In this document: positions 52,241 to 61,676 of the stretch, in pieces
Layout of the letters: the number at the start of each line of letters is the position of its first letter
How positions within the stretch are numbered: position 1 is the stretch's first letter
Origin: an uncultured Clostridia bacterium
GTDB taxonomy: Bacteria > Bacillota > Clostridia > Christensenellales > UBA1242
Reading direction: 5' to 3'
NCBI GenBank assembly: GCA_934754495.1
Contig: CAKVHW010000003.1
Coordinates: 117,387-181,386 of the forward strand
Length of the DNA: 64,000 bases
Position numbers and translations under genes: made by a program
Notes under the pieces: model-generated
Told to the model about the DNA's origin: nothing
Seen by the model: only the letters and a program-made list of their open reading frames with translations
The model's database searches: none

Positions 52241-52259
52241 AATTTACTATAAGTAAATT
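52241..52259. promoter_or_regulatory. 8-bp dyad in the glpK/glpA intergenic region
   Basis: AATTTACT and AGTAAATT around ATA lie between the divergent glycerol genes, where an operator for both would be expected. The regulator is unknown. Confidence 0.5.
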
Positions 52260-52323
52260 ACATTTGCATATTGTTTGACTAAAATAAAAATAACTTTTAT
52301 AATCAAAATAATGGAGAGAAAAT

Positions 52324-53751
52324 ATGGAAAATAGAGTATTTGATGTTGCCGTATTTGGTGGCGGAGTAATAGGTGCAAGCATATTTAATGCACTTGTAAA
52401 AAGCGGTTATGATGCCGTGCTTATTGAAAAGGGCACCGATGTTGCTGTGGGTACAAGCAAGGCAAATTCGGCAATAATTCATGCTGGGTTTGATGCAAAA
52501 CCTGGCACAAATAAGGCAAAATTTAATGTTGAAGGAAACCGCATGTACCCAGATGTTTGTGCTCGACTGGGTGTTCCGCTAAAAAAGATTGGCTCTTATG
52601 TGATAGGAAACAACAAAAATGTGGTAAAAGAACTTATAGAACGTGGCAAACAAAATGGTGTAAACGATTTGGTGTATAAAAACAAAACCGCATTAAAAAA
52701 GGAAATTCCTAATGTTAGCGATGATGTGACTTGTGGACTTTTTGCACCATCTTCTTACATTATAAATCCATACCTTTATACAATTACTTTGGCGGAAGAA
52801 GGTGTTGTTAATGGTGGTGTGGTTCAACTAAGATACAACACTAAAAACATTAAAAAGCAAAAGGGTTTATTTGTAATTTCTAATGGCAAAAAACAATTGA
52901 TGGCAAAGCAAGTTGTTAATGCTTGTGGTGCTGGTTACAACGATATTGCACAACTTGTTGGTTGTGAAAAATATCCACTAGTATTTAAACGTGGTGAATA
53001 TTTTGTGCTTGACCATAGCGAAAGAAACCTTGTAAAAAGTACAATATTCCCACTTCCTGATGCACATAGTAAGGGTATTTTAGTTACTCCAACAGTTGAC
53101 GGAAATATTTTGGTTGGGCCAACATCTTATGAAAGCACTTCAGAACCAATCACAACAGACGGCGGTTTAAACGAAATTAGAGAAAAATGTCGCAGACTTA
53201 TTTCAAATGTTGACCTTAGTAAAACAATTAGAAACTTTTCTGGTGTCAGAACTTTGACTGGCGATGACTTTGTGATAGAAAATAGCAAAGCGGTGGCAGG
53301 AGTAGTTAATATAGTAGGTATTTGTTCACCAGGATTAAGTTCGGCACCAGCTATAGCAAAATATGTGGTAGGATTGCTTGGGCTTAAATACAACCCTAAT
53401 GTAAAAACGGTTAAAATAAAACCTTATTTGGTTTTAAATAATCTTAGCGATGCGGAAAAAACAAAGTATATTAAGAAAAATCCTAGTTATGGTAGAATTG
53501 TGTGCAAATGCGAGGGTGTAAGCGAAGGTGAAATAATTGATGCTATTCACCGCCCAATTATTCCTACAACAACCGATGGTATTAAACGTAGGGTAAGACC
53601 AGGAATGGGGCGATGTCAAGGTGGGTTCTGCCTTGATAAGGTTATTAAAATAATATCTCAACAAACAGGCATTCCTTTTGATGATATTGAAAAAGATAGC
53701 ATTGGCAGTAAGTGGATTGTGGACGAAGTGAAAGGGGGTTACGAAAAATGA
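52324..53751 (+). CDS. FAD-dependent glycerol-3-phosphate dehydrogenase-like protein with 2Fe-2S tail
   Basis: 475 residues: FAD-binding N-terminus (AVFGGGVIGASIFNAL), a DAO-type body (SAIIHAGFDAKPGTNKAKF) and a C-terminal BFD-like iron-sulfur domain with four cysteines (VCKCEGVSEGEI and GRCQGGFCL). In Firmicutes this gene, together with the two that follow, forms an anaerobic glycerol-3-phosphate dehydrogenase-like complex. Ribosome site GGAGAGA. It overlaps the next gene by four bases. Confidence 0.88.
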   Translation: MENRVFDVAVFGGGVIGASIFNALVKSGYDAVLIEKGTDVAVGTSKANSAIIHAGFDAKPGTNKAKFNVEGNRMYPDVCARLGVPLKKIGSYVIGNNKNVVKELIERGKQNGVNDLVYKNKTALKKEIPNVSDDVTCGLFAPSSYIINPYLYTITLAEEGVVNGGVVQLRYNTKNIKKQKGLFVISNGKKQLMAKQVVNACGAGYNDIAQLVGCEKYPLVFKRGEYFVLDHSERNLVKSTIFPLPDAHSKGILVTPTVDGNILVGPTSYESTSEPITTDGGLNEIREKCRRLISNVDLSKTIRNFSGVRTLTGDDFVIENSKAVAGVVNIVGICSPGLSSAPAIAKYVVGLLGLKYNPNVKTVKIKPYLVLNNLSDAEKTKYIKKNPSYGRIVCKCEGVSEGEIIDAIHRPIIPTTTDGIKRRVRPGMGRCQGGFCLDKVIKIISQQTGIPFDDIEKDSIGSKWIVDEVKGGYEK

Positions 53752-54965
53752 AAACAGATGTGCTAATTATTGGTGGTGGTCCGGCAGGAATGGCAGCCGC
53801 ACTTGGTTGTGCTGAAAATGGAACAAAATGTACAATTGTAGAACGTAACTCATTCCTAGGTGGAATACTAAGGCAATGTATTCATAACGGATTTGGTTTA
53901 CACTATTTCAATGAAGAACTTACAGGCCCAGAGTATGCAAGTCGTTTTAAAGAAAAAATTGCCAAAAACAAAAATATTAAAGTTATGCTTAACACTTTTG
54001 TAACGGCGGTTGATGGCAAAATTGTAACTATCACAAACGAAAGCGGTGTTCAAAAAATAGAAGCAAAAGCAATAGTTTTGGCCATGGGGTGTAGGGAACG
54101 TGTTCCGGCAAATATTTCGCTTGTTGGTTCTAGACCGGTAGGAGTTCTTACAGCTGGTTGTGCCCAAAAATTGGTTAATATTTATGGAAAGCTTCCAGGA
54201 AAAGAAATTGTAATTCTTGGCAGTGGCGATATTGGGCTTATTATGGCAAGACGTCTTACATTGCAGGGTGCTAAAGTAAAAGCGGTACTTGAAATAAACT
54301 CAACACCTAGTGGATTAAGACGTAATATTACACAATGTCTAGACGATTTTAATATTCCGCTACTACTTAAAACAACCATATTTGAGGTAGTTGGTGACGG
54401 CAAGATTAAGGGTGTTTATTATGGTCAAGTTGACGATAAATTTAACAAAATTGAAAACACCAAAAAGTTTTTACCTTGTGATTGCTTGATACTGTCGGTT
54501 GGCTTAACTCCAGAAAGAGATTTGGTGGAATACTTACCATTTAATAGAGCCACAAAGAGCACTTTTGTAGATGATTTGTTGCAAACAAATGTTGAAGGCG
54601 TTTTTGCATGTGGAAACTTCCTACATGTTCATGACCTTGTGGATAATGTTACAAATGAGGCTTTTGTTGCTGGAAAAAGTGCAAGTGAATATGTAAAATC
54701 TGGCTACAAAAAGGTAAAAACAGTGTCAGTAGTGGCGGGTAATTTGGTAAGCTATGTTTTGCCTAATTTTGTAAGATGTGAAAGTGGCACAGCAACTTTA
54801 AAATTTAGGTTAAGAAACAAAGTTGTTAAGTCGTTTGTGGTGTTAAAACAAAACGGTGAAACAATTGCTAAAAAATACCTTTTGGCTGGGCTTCCTGGTG
54901 AAATGCTAACAATGGACGTAGATAAATCACTTGTAAAATCTGATTTGACTTTGGAGGTGGAGTAA
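53748..54965 (+). CDS. NAD(P)/FAD-dependent oxidoreductase of the glycerol block
   Basis: 405 residues from the ATG at 53748, which overlaps the previous stop (ATGA). Two nucleotide-binding motifs: VLIIGGGPAGMAAALG and EIVILGSGDIGLIMARRL. Resembles the pyridine nucleotide-disulfide reductase group without the CxxxxC disulfide. It probably passes electrons from the GlpA-like subunit. Confidence 0.88.
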   Translation: MKTDVLIIGGGPAGMAAALGCAENGTKCTIVERNSFLGGILRQCIHNGFGLHYFNEELTGPEYASRFKEKIAKNKNIKVMLNTFVTAVDGKIVTITNESGVQKIEAKAIVLAMGCRERVPANISLVGSRPVGVLTAGCAQKLVNIYGKLPGKEIVILGSGDIGLIMARRLTLQGAKVKAVLEINSTPSGLRRNITQCLDDFNIPLLLKTTIFEVVGDGKIKGVYYGQVDDKFNKIENTKKFLPCDCLILSVGLTPERDLVEYLPFNRATKSTFVDDLLQTNVEGVFACGNFLHVHDLVDNVTNEAFVAGKSASEYVKSGYKKVKTVSVVAGNLVSYVLPNFVRCESGTATLKFRLRNKVVKSFVVLKQNGETIAKKYLLAGLPGEMLTMDVDKSLVKSDLTLEVE

Positions 54966-55306
54966 TGAAACTAACCTGTATTATGTGCCCAATGGGGTGT
55001 CAAATTGAAATCACTAAAAAAGGCGATGGATTTAATGTTATTGGCAATAATTGCAAACGTGGTGAAATTTATGCGATTCAAGAAATGACCGAACCAAAAC
55101 GTGTTGTTACTGCCATTTTAAAAACACGAGATAGTGGGGTGTTGTCGGTGAAAACAAGCACACCAGTTCCTAAAAAACTTGTAATGAATGTTATGCAAGA
55201 AATAAACAAACTTAAAGTAAAATCTGCATCGCTAGGTGATGTTGTAATAAAAAATGTACTTGGCACAGGTGCAGATGTGGTAGTAACAAGTTATAAAGTT
55301 GAATAA
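54965..55306 (+). CDS. DUF1667 protein, small cysteine-rich subunit
   Basis: 113 residues; the ATG overlaps the previous stop (TAATG). CIMCPMGCQIEI and NNCKRGEIYA give four conserved cysteines, probably an iron-sulfur site. DUF1667 is regularly the third gene of this glycerol-3-phosphate dehydrogenase-like operon. Confidence 0.9.
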   Translation: MKLTCIMCPMGCQIEITKKGDGFNVIGNNCKRGEIYAIQEMTEPKRVVTAILKTRDSGVLSVKTSTPVPKKLVMNVMQEINKLKVKSASLGDVVIKNVLGTGADVVVTSYKVE

Positions 55307-55310
55307 CAAA

Positions 55311-55338
55311 AAAAATAGCCTAAATCTAGGCTATTTTT
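55311..55338. terminator. Bidirectional terminator
   Basis: AAAAATAGCCTA and TAGGCTATTTTT, loop AATC; shared with the rhomboid gene on the other strand. Confidence 0.88.
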
Positions 55339-55354
55339 TATTATATGCATAATA

Positions 55355-56740
55355 CTATGCTTGTTCGAAAATTGATATTACAACATTTTGAGTTAATGTG
55401 CCAAAATCAATTCTATTATATTTTGGTGTGACAATTTCGCCATTAACTTTAATCACAAGTTTTGAAGTGTTTACAGTGCTTTTTATTAATGAAGTGTTTA
55501 TGCTTAAACTAAGATGATCTTCTTTTGGTGAAATCCAAAACATGTCCGCTAAGGAATAACTATCGTAAACTTTATCGTCAAAAATATAAAATCTTTTATC
55601 TTGAAGTCCTTTTTTAAGATTTTCATAATTATAAAAGTATTGTACTGGTAACGTTGCACTACTGAAAACGTCACTTTTTTCTATTTTAATTGAATATTGC
55701 TTTTCGGCGACAATGTTAACAGTGAGAGGGGCAAGTGGCATAACTTCATAAATATTTTTGTAATAAATGCAAGGATCAGTTTTGCTAGAACTATTGTAAT
55801 AATCGCTATTTTTAGAAAGACTTACATTAAAAGCATATCCGTTTAAAGTGGATAAGTCTTTTTGAGTTTTGATATTTTCAATAATCATTTGTGGGGTAAT
55901 TACTGGATTAATTTCTGATGCTTTGTATGATGTTGTCATATTAAATTCTTTAATGTTACTAACTAAATTTACTTTACAGGTGGTGTTTGTTGCTGATAAT
56001 GTGGCAAAAAGAATTATTAATACTGAAAACACACCAACTAAACTCAAAGCAGTTATTTTTTGCCATTTTGGAAAGTTTTCAATATATTCGGCATCTTCTT
56101 TTTTAACATAGTCATGATTTATAATAAATTTAATAAACAACAATATACAACTAACAAGTAAACCCACAATAATTCCTGAATAGTGTCCAGCATTTGTAAT
56201 TAGGTCAACAGGGTATGGTTTAAAAGGAAATCCGCCTTCTTCATTAAAGCACATTGCAAGTATAATAAGTGCAACGGTTATTCCGCCCCAGATATTGTTT
56301 GTTTTGTCTTTTCTGTTTTTAATTACTGTGTATATGTAGGTTACAATCAAAACCCCATATAATGAGTAAATCGTAACAGAAAATCCACCCCAATTGTTTG
56401 AGTCTCCTACAGTGCTAAAAAATACACTAGAAAATATTATGTTAAACAAAACAAGAACAAAATATTTAATGCTTCCAAATTTGCGTTCGAGATATAGGCT
56501 TATTACTGTAAAACAAAGCATATTTAAAAGTAGGTGTTGCCAGCCGTAATGAGTAAAAGAATTAACAATTCCAAGTAGTAGCCCGTTTAGTGTCTGGTAT
56601 GTTGGAACAATGCTATTTTGTAGTGATGGTGAGCAGGTGAAAAACATAAAGTTTATAAATACAAATGTTAGTGTCGCAAGATAAAAATAATTTCTGGTAA
56701 GCCAAGTAAGTTGTTTGTTTTTTTCGTCAAATACTTTCAT
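55355..56740 (-). CDS. Rhomboid-family intramembrane serine protease with extra C-terminal domain
   Basis: 461 residues. HYGWQHLLLNMLCF has the conserved His and Asn, GGFSVTIYSLYGVL the serine loop (GFSV where GxSG is usual), and ITNAGHYSGIIVGLLV the catalytic His. After the six-helix core another membrane segment (about 222-244) is followed by about 215 residues of beta-rich outer domain. Rhomboids cleave membrane protein segments. Whether the GFSV variant is active cannot be decided from sequence. Confidence 0.85.
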   Translation of the reverse strand: MKVFDEKNKQLTWLTRNYFYLATLTFVFINFMFFTCSPSLQNSIVPTYQTLNGLLLGIVNSFTHYGWQHLLLNMLCFTVISLYLERKFGSIKYFVLVLFNIIFSSVFFSTVGDSNNWGGFSVTIYSLYGVLIVTYIYTVIKNRKDKTNNIWGGITVALIILAMCFNEEGGFPFKPYPVDLITNAGHYSGIIVGLLVSCILLFIKFIINHDYVKKEDAEYIENFPKWQKITALSLVGVFSVLIILFATLSATNTTCKVNLVSNIKEFNMTTSYKASEINPVITPQMIIENIKTQKDLSTLNGYAFNVSLSKNSDYYNSSSKTDPCIYYKNIYEVMPLAPLTVNIVAEKQYSIKIEKSDVFSSATLPVQYFYNYENLKKGLQDKRFYIFDDKVYDSYSLADMFWISPKEDHLSLSINTSLIKSTVNTSKLVIKVNGEIVTPKYNRIDFGTLTQNVVISIFEQA

Positions 56741-56857
56741 AACAAAACCTCTATTAAATTGTATTAAAAAATTTTAACATAATTTTTTTATCAAAACAAG
56801 TCAAAATATATTTAATTGACTTTTTGTTTTAATAATTATTATGAAAATATTTTTTAG

Positions 56858-56880
56858 TTATGATATACTTAATATCATAA
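56858..56880. promoter_or_regulatory. 9-bp dyad overlapping the presumed -10 region of the M60 gene
   Basis: TTATGATAT and ATATCATAA around ACTTA; TATACT within it can serve as -10. This suggests repressor control of the metalloprotease gene. Confidence 0.5.
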
Positions 56881-56900
56881 AATCTTAAGGTGGTTTAAAA

Positions 56901-59900
56901 ATGAAACATAAAACAAGTGCAGTTTTTATAATGTTGGGCTTAATAATGCTTATGTTTATTGGAATTTCAAAGCCAGTTGTTTTTGCAGACAACGAAAATG
57001 CGGTTGTTATTGAAAACAACGATTATAGGCTTCAAAACGACTACCTTGCCTTTTATTCGGTCCCAACAAAAGAGTTTACATATATTGGTAATGGTGGGGA
57101 GCTTTCTGGTAACGAACTAAGTAAGGCTTTTGACCGTAATTTCAGCACAAGTTTTAAATCGGCTCAAGACAATAATGTGTCATATACTGACCCTGAAACG
57201 CACGAAACGAAGCCGAATTTCATAAATGTGATAGATGTCACTTTTTCACAAAAAGTAACATTAAATAGAATAATTTATGCACCAGAAAACGGCACTGCAA
57301 GGGGATACCCAACCGAACTTAATTTGTACTACGATAGTGGTGCTGGGTTTACACTAATTAGAAATTATAAAACAACCGAAACGGCTAAATTTGTTGTTTT
57401 TGATTTTTGTCAAAACATTACAATGGGGAAATTTAGATTTGAGTATGTTAAGGTTTCTACTAACTACAAATACGTTGCAACTGCAAAAGAAATAATATTT
57501 TTACAACCTGAAAACGATGATTTCAACTTGTATGAAAATATGTTTGCAGATTATTCTCAAACCACATTAATTGAGAGCCTAAACACATTTGACAAACTTA
57601 GTGCTTTTGAAGAAAAATTAAAATCGAATATTAATTATTCTAGTATGCTAGAAAAATTTGATAGAGCAAAGGCTGTTGTGATAGGCAAAGTGCATTTTAA
57701 TCCAAAACGTGAATTTTCAACAGACCAAACAGCACAAAATGTTATTTTTCAATATGGTGATATTGCAAGTTATTGCCAAAACGACTTGCAAATGAGTTCG
57801 TTTGGAACAAATAGGCAAGTAACAGGTATTTTGTCTAATGCAGGGCAGGAAATAAATATATATGTTGATGCGCTAGATAGCGACCCGCTACCTAAAATAA
57901 GATTTTCTCAACATGTGGGAAGTTGGCGAAAGTGGCTTGGCGGTGAATTGCAATTAAAACGTGGCAAAAACACATTTACAACACCTAATTTTAAACACAC
58001 CGATTATACCATTGACGTTGCGCTTGGTGGCTCAATATATCTTGTAAACCCATATACTAGTACTCAGCAAAGTAGTAATGTAAAAGTATATATTGAAGGC
58101 GGAAGTTTTTATCCTGTACTTAATAAAAACACAAATGAAAGCGAGTATAGACATGAACTATACGAGTACTCAAAACTTGTTAATGAAAATCCTAGCACGG
58201 TTGTAAACTTAACTGAGATTGTGACCGATCATGCAATTATTACAGTTGATGCAACAAGGGCTTATGAAACATACAAGACTTACAGCCCACTTTTAGCGGT
58301 TGAAAAATGGAATAATTTTATGGATCAACTTCTAAATTTTGGCGGAGTGTCGCAAGACCCAACTAGCCCAGTATTTAATGAGAAAAACTTACATGCTAAT
58401 TTCAACATTAGGCTTGTTCAACCATGGCCAGGTGCAGGGGCTTTTACTTATACCGAACATGTTGGAGTGTACTCAAGTTGGCAAGGTTCATTGCTAATGG
58501 GCAGTGGTTTTGGCTGGGGTGTTCCGCACGAAATAGGACACATGATGGACAATAAAAACCGCACAATTGGTGAAACCAGCAACAACATGTGGGCAAAATA
58601 CAACGAAACAGTTGTTGAACAACTAAATGCAAGGGGTGAATTTAGTAAAACCACCGAAACCCTTTCAAGCGACTTAAATTATAATAGTGTAGATTATTTT
58701 AATTCTAATAGATACAATTTTCTAATTTGGTGGTACATTGAATGTTGGCAAAAAGGCTTTTGGGGCAACCTAGAAAATTGTTATAGGGGAACATATCCTA
58801 GGATACAAGAGTTTTGGAATGAATACCCAGATTTAAAAACAATTGTTGGCAATATGTCTCGCACAGAGTTGCAAGTGTTTTATGCGTCAGTGGTTACTGG
58901 TGTAGATATGTCGTATTATTTTGACCGCTGGGGTTATTCGCTTACAAATGGTGAAAACGACCCAGTGTTTAAAATTGCAACAGCAAGTGAAACTTTTAAT
59001 AACTTTATGTCAAAGGCAAAACTTGGTGGGTTTGCTGATGATTCAAAACAATACAAGCTATGGTACCAAACCAATATGGCTTACCATAATACAAACACAT
59101 CACCTGTTTATTCGGATTCAACTATTGTGTCTATAAAGAGTGTTACAAAAGCAAACAACGGCTACAATGTGCTTATCAACCACACATCAAACGCAAATCA
59201 TTTGGGCTATGAAATATGGCAGGGTGATGATGCTAATGGCTATAAGGTTGTTGGTTTTACATACGGCAGTTCGTTTTTAGATACAACAATTTATGTAGAT
59301 GGCTATGTGCCAAAATATAAGGTTGTTGCGGTAGACAATACTTTTAATACATCAAGACAAAGCGATGCGAAATCGGTTGTTGAAAACACCGATATTGTTG
59401 CAACTATTAACGAAGTAGGTTATACAACACTTGCAGATGCGGTTAAAAATGCGGAAAGTGGCGATACAATTAAACTTCTTAAATCATTTTCAACCATAAA
59501 TGTTACAATTGATAAAAACCTAAATATAACCATCGCCGATGATGTGGTGGCAGATGTTGTTGTAAATAGATTAGAATCAGGCAACATGATAACGATTTTG
59601 GCTGGTGTTACACTTACAATTAATGGAAACGAGAACTATAGGCTTGTTTTAGACGGCGGGGCATTTAGCCAAAACGGTGCATTGCTTAGCATTGCAGGAA
59701 TTGTAAAAGCGGAATATATTACACTTCAAAACAACATTTCATCTAATGCTGGAGCAATTGTGATGCAGTCTAATTCTAAGGGTTCTACCTTTAAAAACAG
59801 CCTAATTGCAGGCAATATTGCTAACACTGGTAGTGCATATATTTGCGATTATGCTAATTCAAATGCGGTTTTTGAAAATGTGTTATTTGAAAACAATACA

Positions 59901-61259
59901 AGCAGTGGAAATGGTGTAATTGCAAGCAAAGGCACGCTCACTCTTACAAACAGCACGATTAGAAATAATACCGTAAAAAATGGGACAATTTTAAACTATG
60001 CAGGCGGAATTTTGTATGTTGTTGGCGGAGAAGTGAGTGGAAACTCTGCTGAAGTTGGTGCAGGATTTCATATAGACGGCTACACAAGTATTAAAGGTGT
60101 TAACATTAAAAACAACACTGCAAGTGTAAAGGCAAGTGGAATTTATTACAACACAACAGTTGCTGTAAGACAACTTATACTTGAAAACTGCAACATTATA
60201 AGTACCACTGCTGATAATGGTGGCAGTTTGCTTGTGGAAGGCGGAACAGTAAGTATTGTAGGTACTACATGCCAAGGCGGAGAACTTTCGCTTCTTGGTG
60301 GTGAAATTACTATTAATTCCAATTGTGATATTACATCAAAAATTGTTGTTAAAAATGGGGTGGGTTTAATCCTAAGAGGCGGATTATTTTCTAACATTGA
60401 AAATTGCACAATTAATGTAATTGCTTTTATATCTAATATGCAAGTAATTGCTTTCGAAAATTACACGGCCAATAATGAAGATTTGGCTAAAATTATTTCC
60501 GCTAATGAAAATATTTTGGTTGTTTTGAATGACAACAAGGTTTTGGCTACTCCAAAAGCGGTGCAAATTACAATTGTTGTTGATGGTGAAACTAAACCAT
60601 ATACCTACAATTATGGTGACACTTTAAACTTTGATTTTGATATTCCAAGCACTAAATATGTAAGCAAAATTACCGATTCGGCAAATAATGAATATACTTT
60701 TGGTGACAACTATGTAATTGAAAAATCAGAAACTCTATTGGTTCAACTTGCTGATAAAATCAAAGTAAAGTTGATTTATGAAGATGAAGAAAAAATTGAA
60801 CTATTAACTCCTTATGCTGAATTTGTTTTGCCAAGCAAAAAAATGGTACAACGAAAAATTGTTGGCTGGAAAACAAGCAAGGCATTTTACGATGTAGGTG
60901 AGTGTGTTGTTTTTGGAAACGATACTGACCTTGTGGCGGTGTACGAACAATTATTTAAATTAACTCTTAAAAACAATGATACAGTTATTTATGAGGATTA
61001 TTTTGAGTATGATACAAAAATAGATTTAAGCAAACTTTCGCTTAGCGTTAGCCCAGATTATTGGTCTTTAAATGGTGATAAGGTGTCTAATGTAATCACG
61101 CTAAACAATAATTTAACATTGCAAGCGGTATTTAATTTAAAAGATCCACATGCTAAAATAGTTCCTATTATTTCTATTATATCTGCTTGCTTTGCAGGGC
61201 TGTTGTTGGTGGCATCGCTAATTGCATATTTCTATTTTAGAAATAAAAATAGCGATTAG
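56901..61259 (+). CDS. Giant M60-type (mucin-directed) surface metalloprotease
   Basis: 1452 residues. Signal peptide 1-30 (ends VVFAD), F5/8C (CBM32-like) module at about 45-195, then the M60/enhancin catalytic region with GVPHEIGHMMDNKNRTIGE (residues 540-558), i.e. HExxH and a Glu ten residues on. Around 840-1150 are short parallel beta-helix repeats (GAIVMQSNSKGSTFKNSLIA, 'SGNSAEVGAGFHI') of pectin-lyase type, then InlB-type segments (VGWKTSKAFYDVGE, DLVAVYEQ). One membrane anchor near 1420-1445 and a short RNKNSD tail. M60 enzymes cleave mucin-type O-glycoproteins. Ribosome site AAGGTGG. Confidence 0.9.
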   Translation: MKHKTSAVFIMLGLIMLMFIGISKPVVFADNENAVVIENNDYRLQNDYLAFYSVPTKEFTYIGNGGELSGNELSKAFDRNFSTSFKSAQDNNVSYTDPETHETKPNFINVIDVTFSQKVTLNRIIYAPENGTARGYPTELNLYYDSGAGFTLIRNYKTTETAKFVVFDFCQNITMGKFRFEYVKVSTNYKYVATAKEIIFLQPENDDFNLYENMFADYSQTTLIESLNTFDKLSAFEEKLKSNINYSSMLEKFDRAKAVVIGKVHFNPKREFSTDQTAQNVIFQYGDIASYCQNDLQMSSFGTNRQVTGILSNAGQEINIYVDALDSDPLPKIRFSQHVGSWRKWLGGELQLKRGKNTFTTPNFKHTDYTIDVALGGSIYLVNPYTSTQQSSNVKVYIEGGSFYPVLNKNTNESEYRHELYEYSKLVNENPSTVVNLTEIVTDHAIITVDATRAYETYKTYSPLLAVEKWNNFMDQLLNFGGVSQDPTSPVFNEKNLHANFNIRLVQPWPGAGAFTYTEHVGVYSSWQGSLLMGSGFGWGVPHEIGHMMDNKNRTIGETSNNMWAKYNETVVEQLNARGEFSKTTETLSSDLNYNSVDYFNSNRYNFLIWWYIECWQKGFWGNLENCYRGTYPRIQEFWNEYPDLKTIVGNMSRTELQVFYASVVTGVDMSYYFDRWGYSLTNGENDPVFKIATASETFNNFMSKAKLGGFADDSKQYKLWYQTNMAYHNTNTSPVYSDSTIVSIKSVTKANNGYNVLINHTSNANHLGYEIWQGDDANGYKVVGFTYGSSFLDTTIYVDGYVPKYKVVAVDNTFNTSRQSDAKSVVENTDIVATINEVGYTTLADAVKNAESGDTIKLLKSFSTINVTIDKNLNITIADDVVADVVVNRLESGNMITILAGVTLTINGNENYRLVLDGGAFSQNGALLSIAGIVKAEYITLQNNISSNAGAIVMQSNSKGSTFKNSLIAGNIANTGSAYICDYANSNAVFENVLFENNTSSGNGVIASKGTLTLTNSTIRNNTVKNGTILNYAGGILYVVGGEVSGNSAEVGAGFHIDGYTSIKGVNIKNNTASVKASGIYYNTTVAVRQLILENCNIISTTADNGGSLLVEGGTVSIVGTTCQGGELSLLGGEITINSNCDITSKIVVKNGVGLILRGGLFSNIENCTINVIAFISNMQVIAFENYTANNEDLAKIISANENILVVLNDNKVLATPKAVQITIVVDGETKPYTYNYGDTLNFDFDIPSTKYVSKITDSANNEYTFGDNYVIEKSETLLVQLADKIKVKLIYEDEEKIELLTPYAEFVLPSKKMVQRKIVGWKTSKAFYDVGECVVFGNDTDLVAVYEQLFKLTLKNNDTVIYEDYFEYDTKIDLSKLSLSVSPDYWSLNGDKVSNVITLNNNLTLQAVFNLKDPHAKIVPIISIISACFAGLLLVASLIAYFYFRNKNSD

Positions 61260-61314
61260 AACACGAATAAAATAGCAATAGAAAGCAAATAAGGCAATGC
61301 TTAAGAATAACAAA

Positions 61315-61348
61315 AAAAGAAAGCACAAAATAAGTGCTTTCTTTTTTT
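61315..61348 (+). terminator. Terminator after the M60 gene
   Basis: AAAAGAAAGCAC and GTGCTTTCTTTT with a seven-base loop and T run. Confidence 0.88.
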
Positions 61349-61352
61349 AGAT

Positions 61353-61397
61353 TGGTGGACGATCAGTGATTCGAACCCTGGATCCACTGATTAAGAG
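61353..61397 (-). pseudogene. Isolated 3' half of tRNA-Lys(CUU)
   Basis: On the minus strand: CTCTTAA anticodon loop, ATCAG stem strand, T-arm CAGGG-TTCGAAT-CACTG, acceptor ATCGTCC and ACCA. The sequence before the loop is unrelated to a tRNA. It starts at the same point of the tRNA as the split tRNA-Arg half. No 5' half is found in this window. Confidence 0.85.
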
Positions 61398-61676
61398 ATG
61401 TGGTTAAAACTTGTTAAAATAGTTTATTTTATATCCTACAAATATCTTTATTCCCTTATTTAACCTATCAAATTCGTGTTATATAATTTTATTTCGTTTT
61501 ATAGCAATTCTCCTTAATTTATTTAAGTTTTTGGTGTCTAATTTTAGACGAGTTTGAAATGATCGAGTTTTAAAGAATTGTATTAAAAAAATTCTCACTT
61601 TAAATATTCAGATATTTGACAAAATTTGGCTTAAAGTTATATAATTAAAAAGATTGTTGTAAGGAATATATTTGTT
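61398..61676. other. Non-coding AT-rich region between the tRNA-Lys fragment and the ABC genes
   Basis: No gene is visible. If the tRNA-Lys half marks an insertion junction, this is the inner end of the inserted DNA. Confidence 0.5.
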
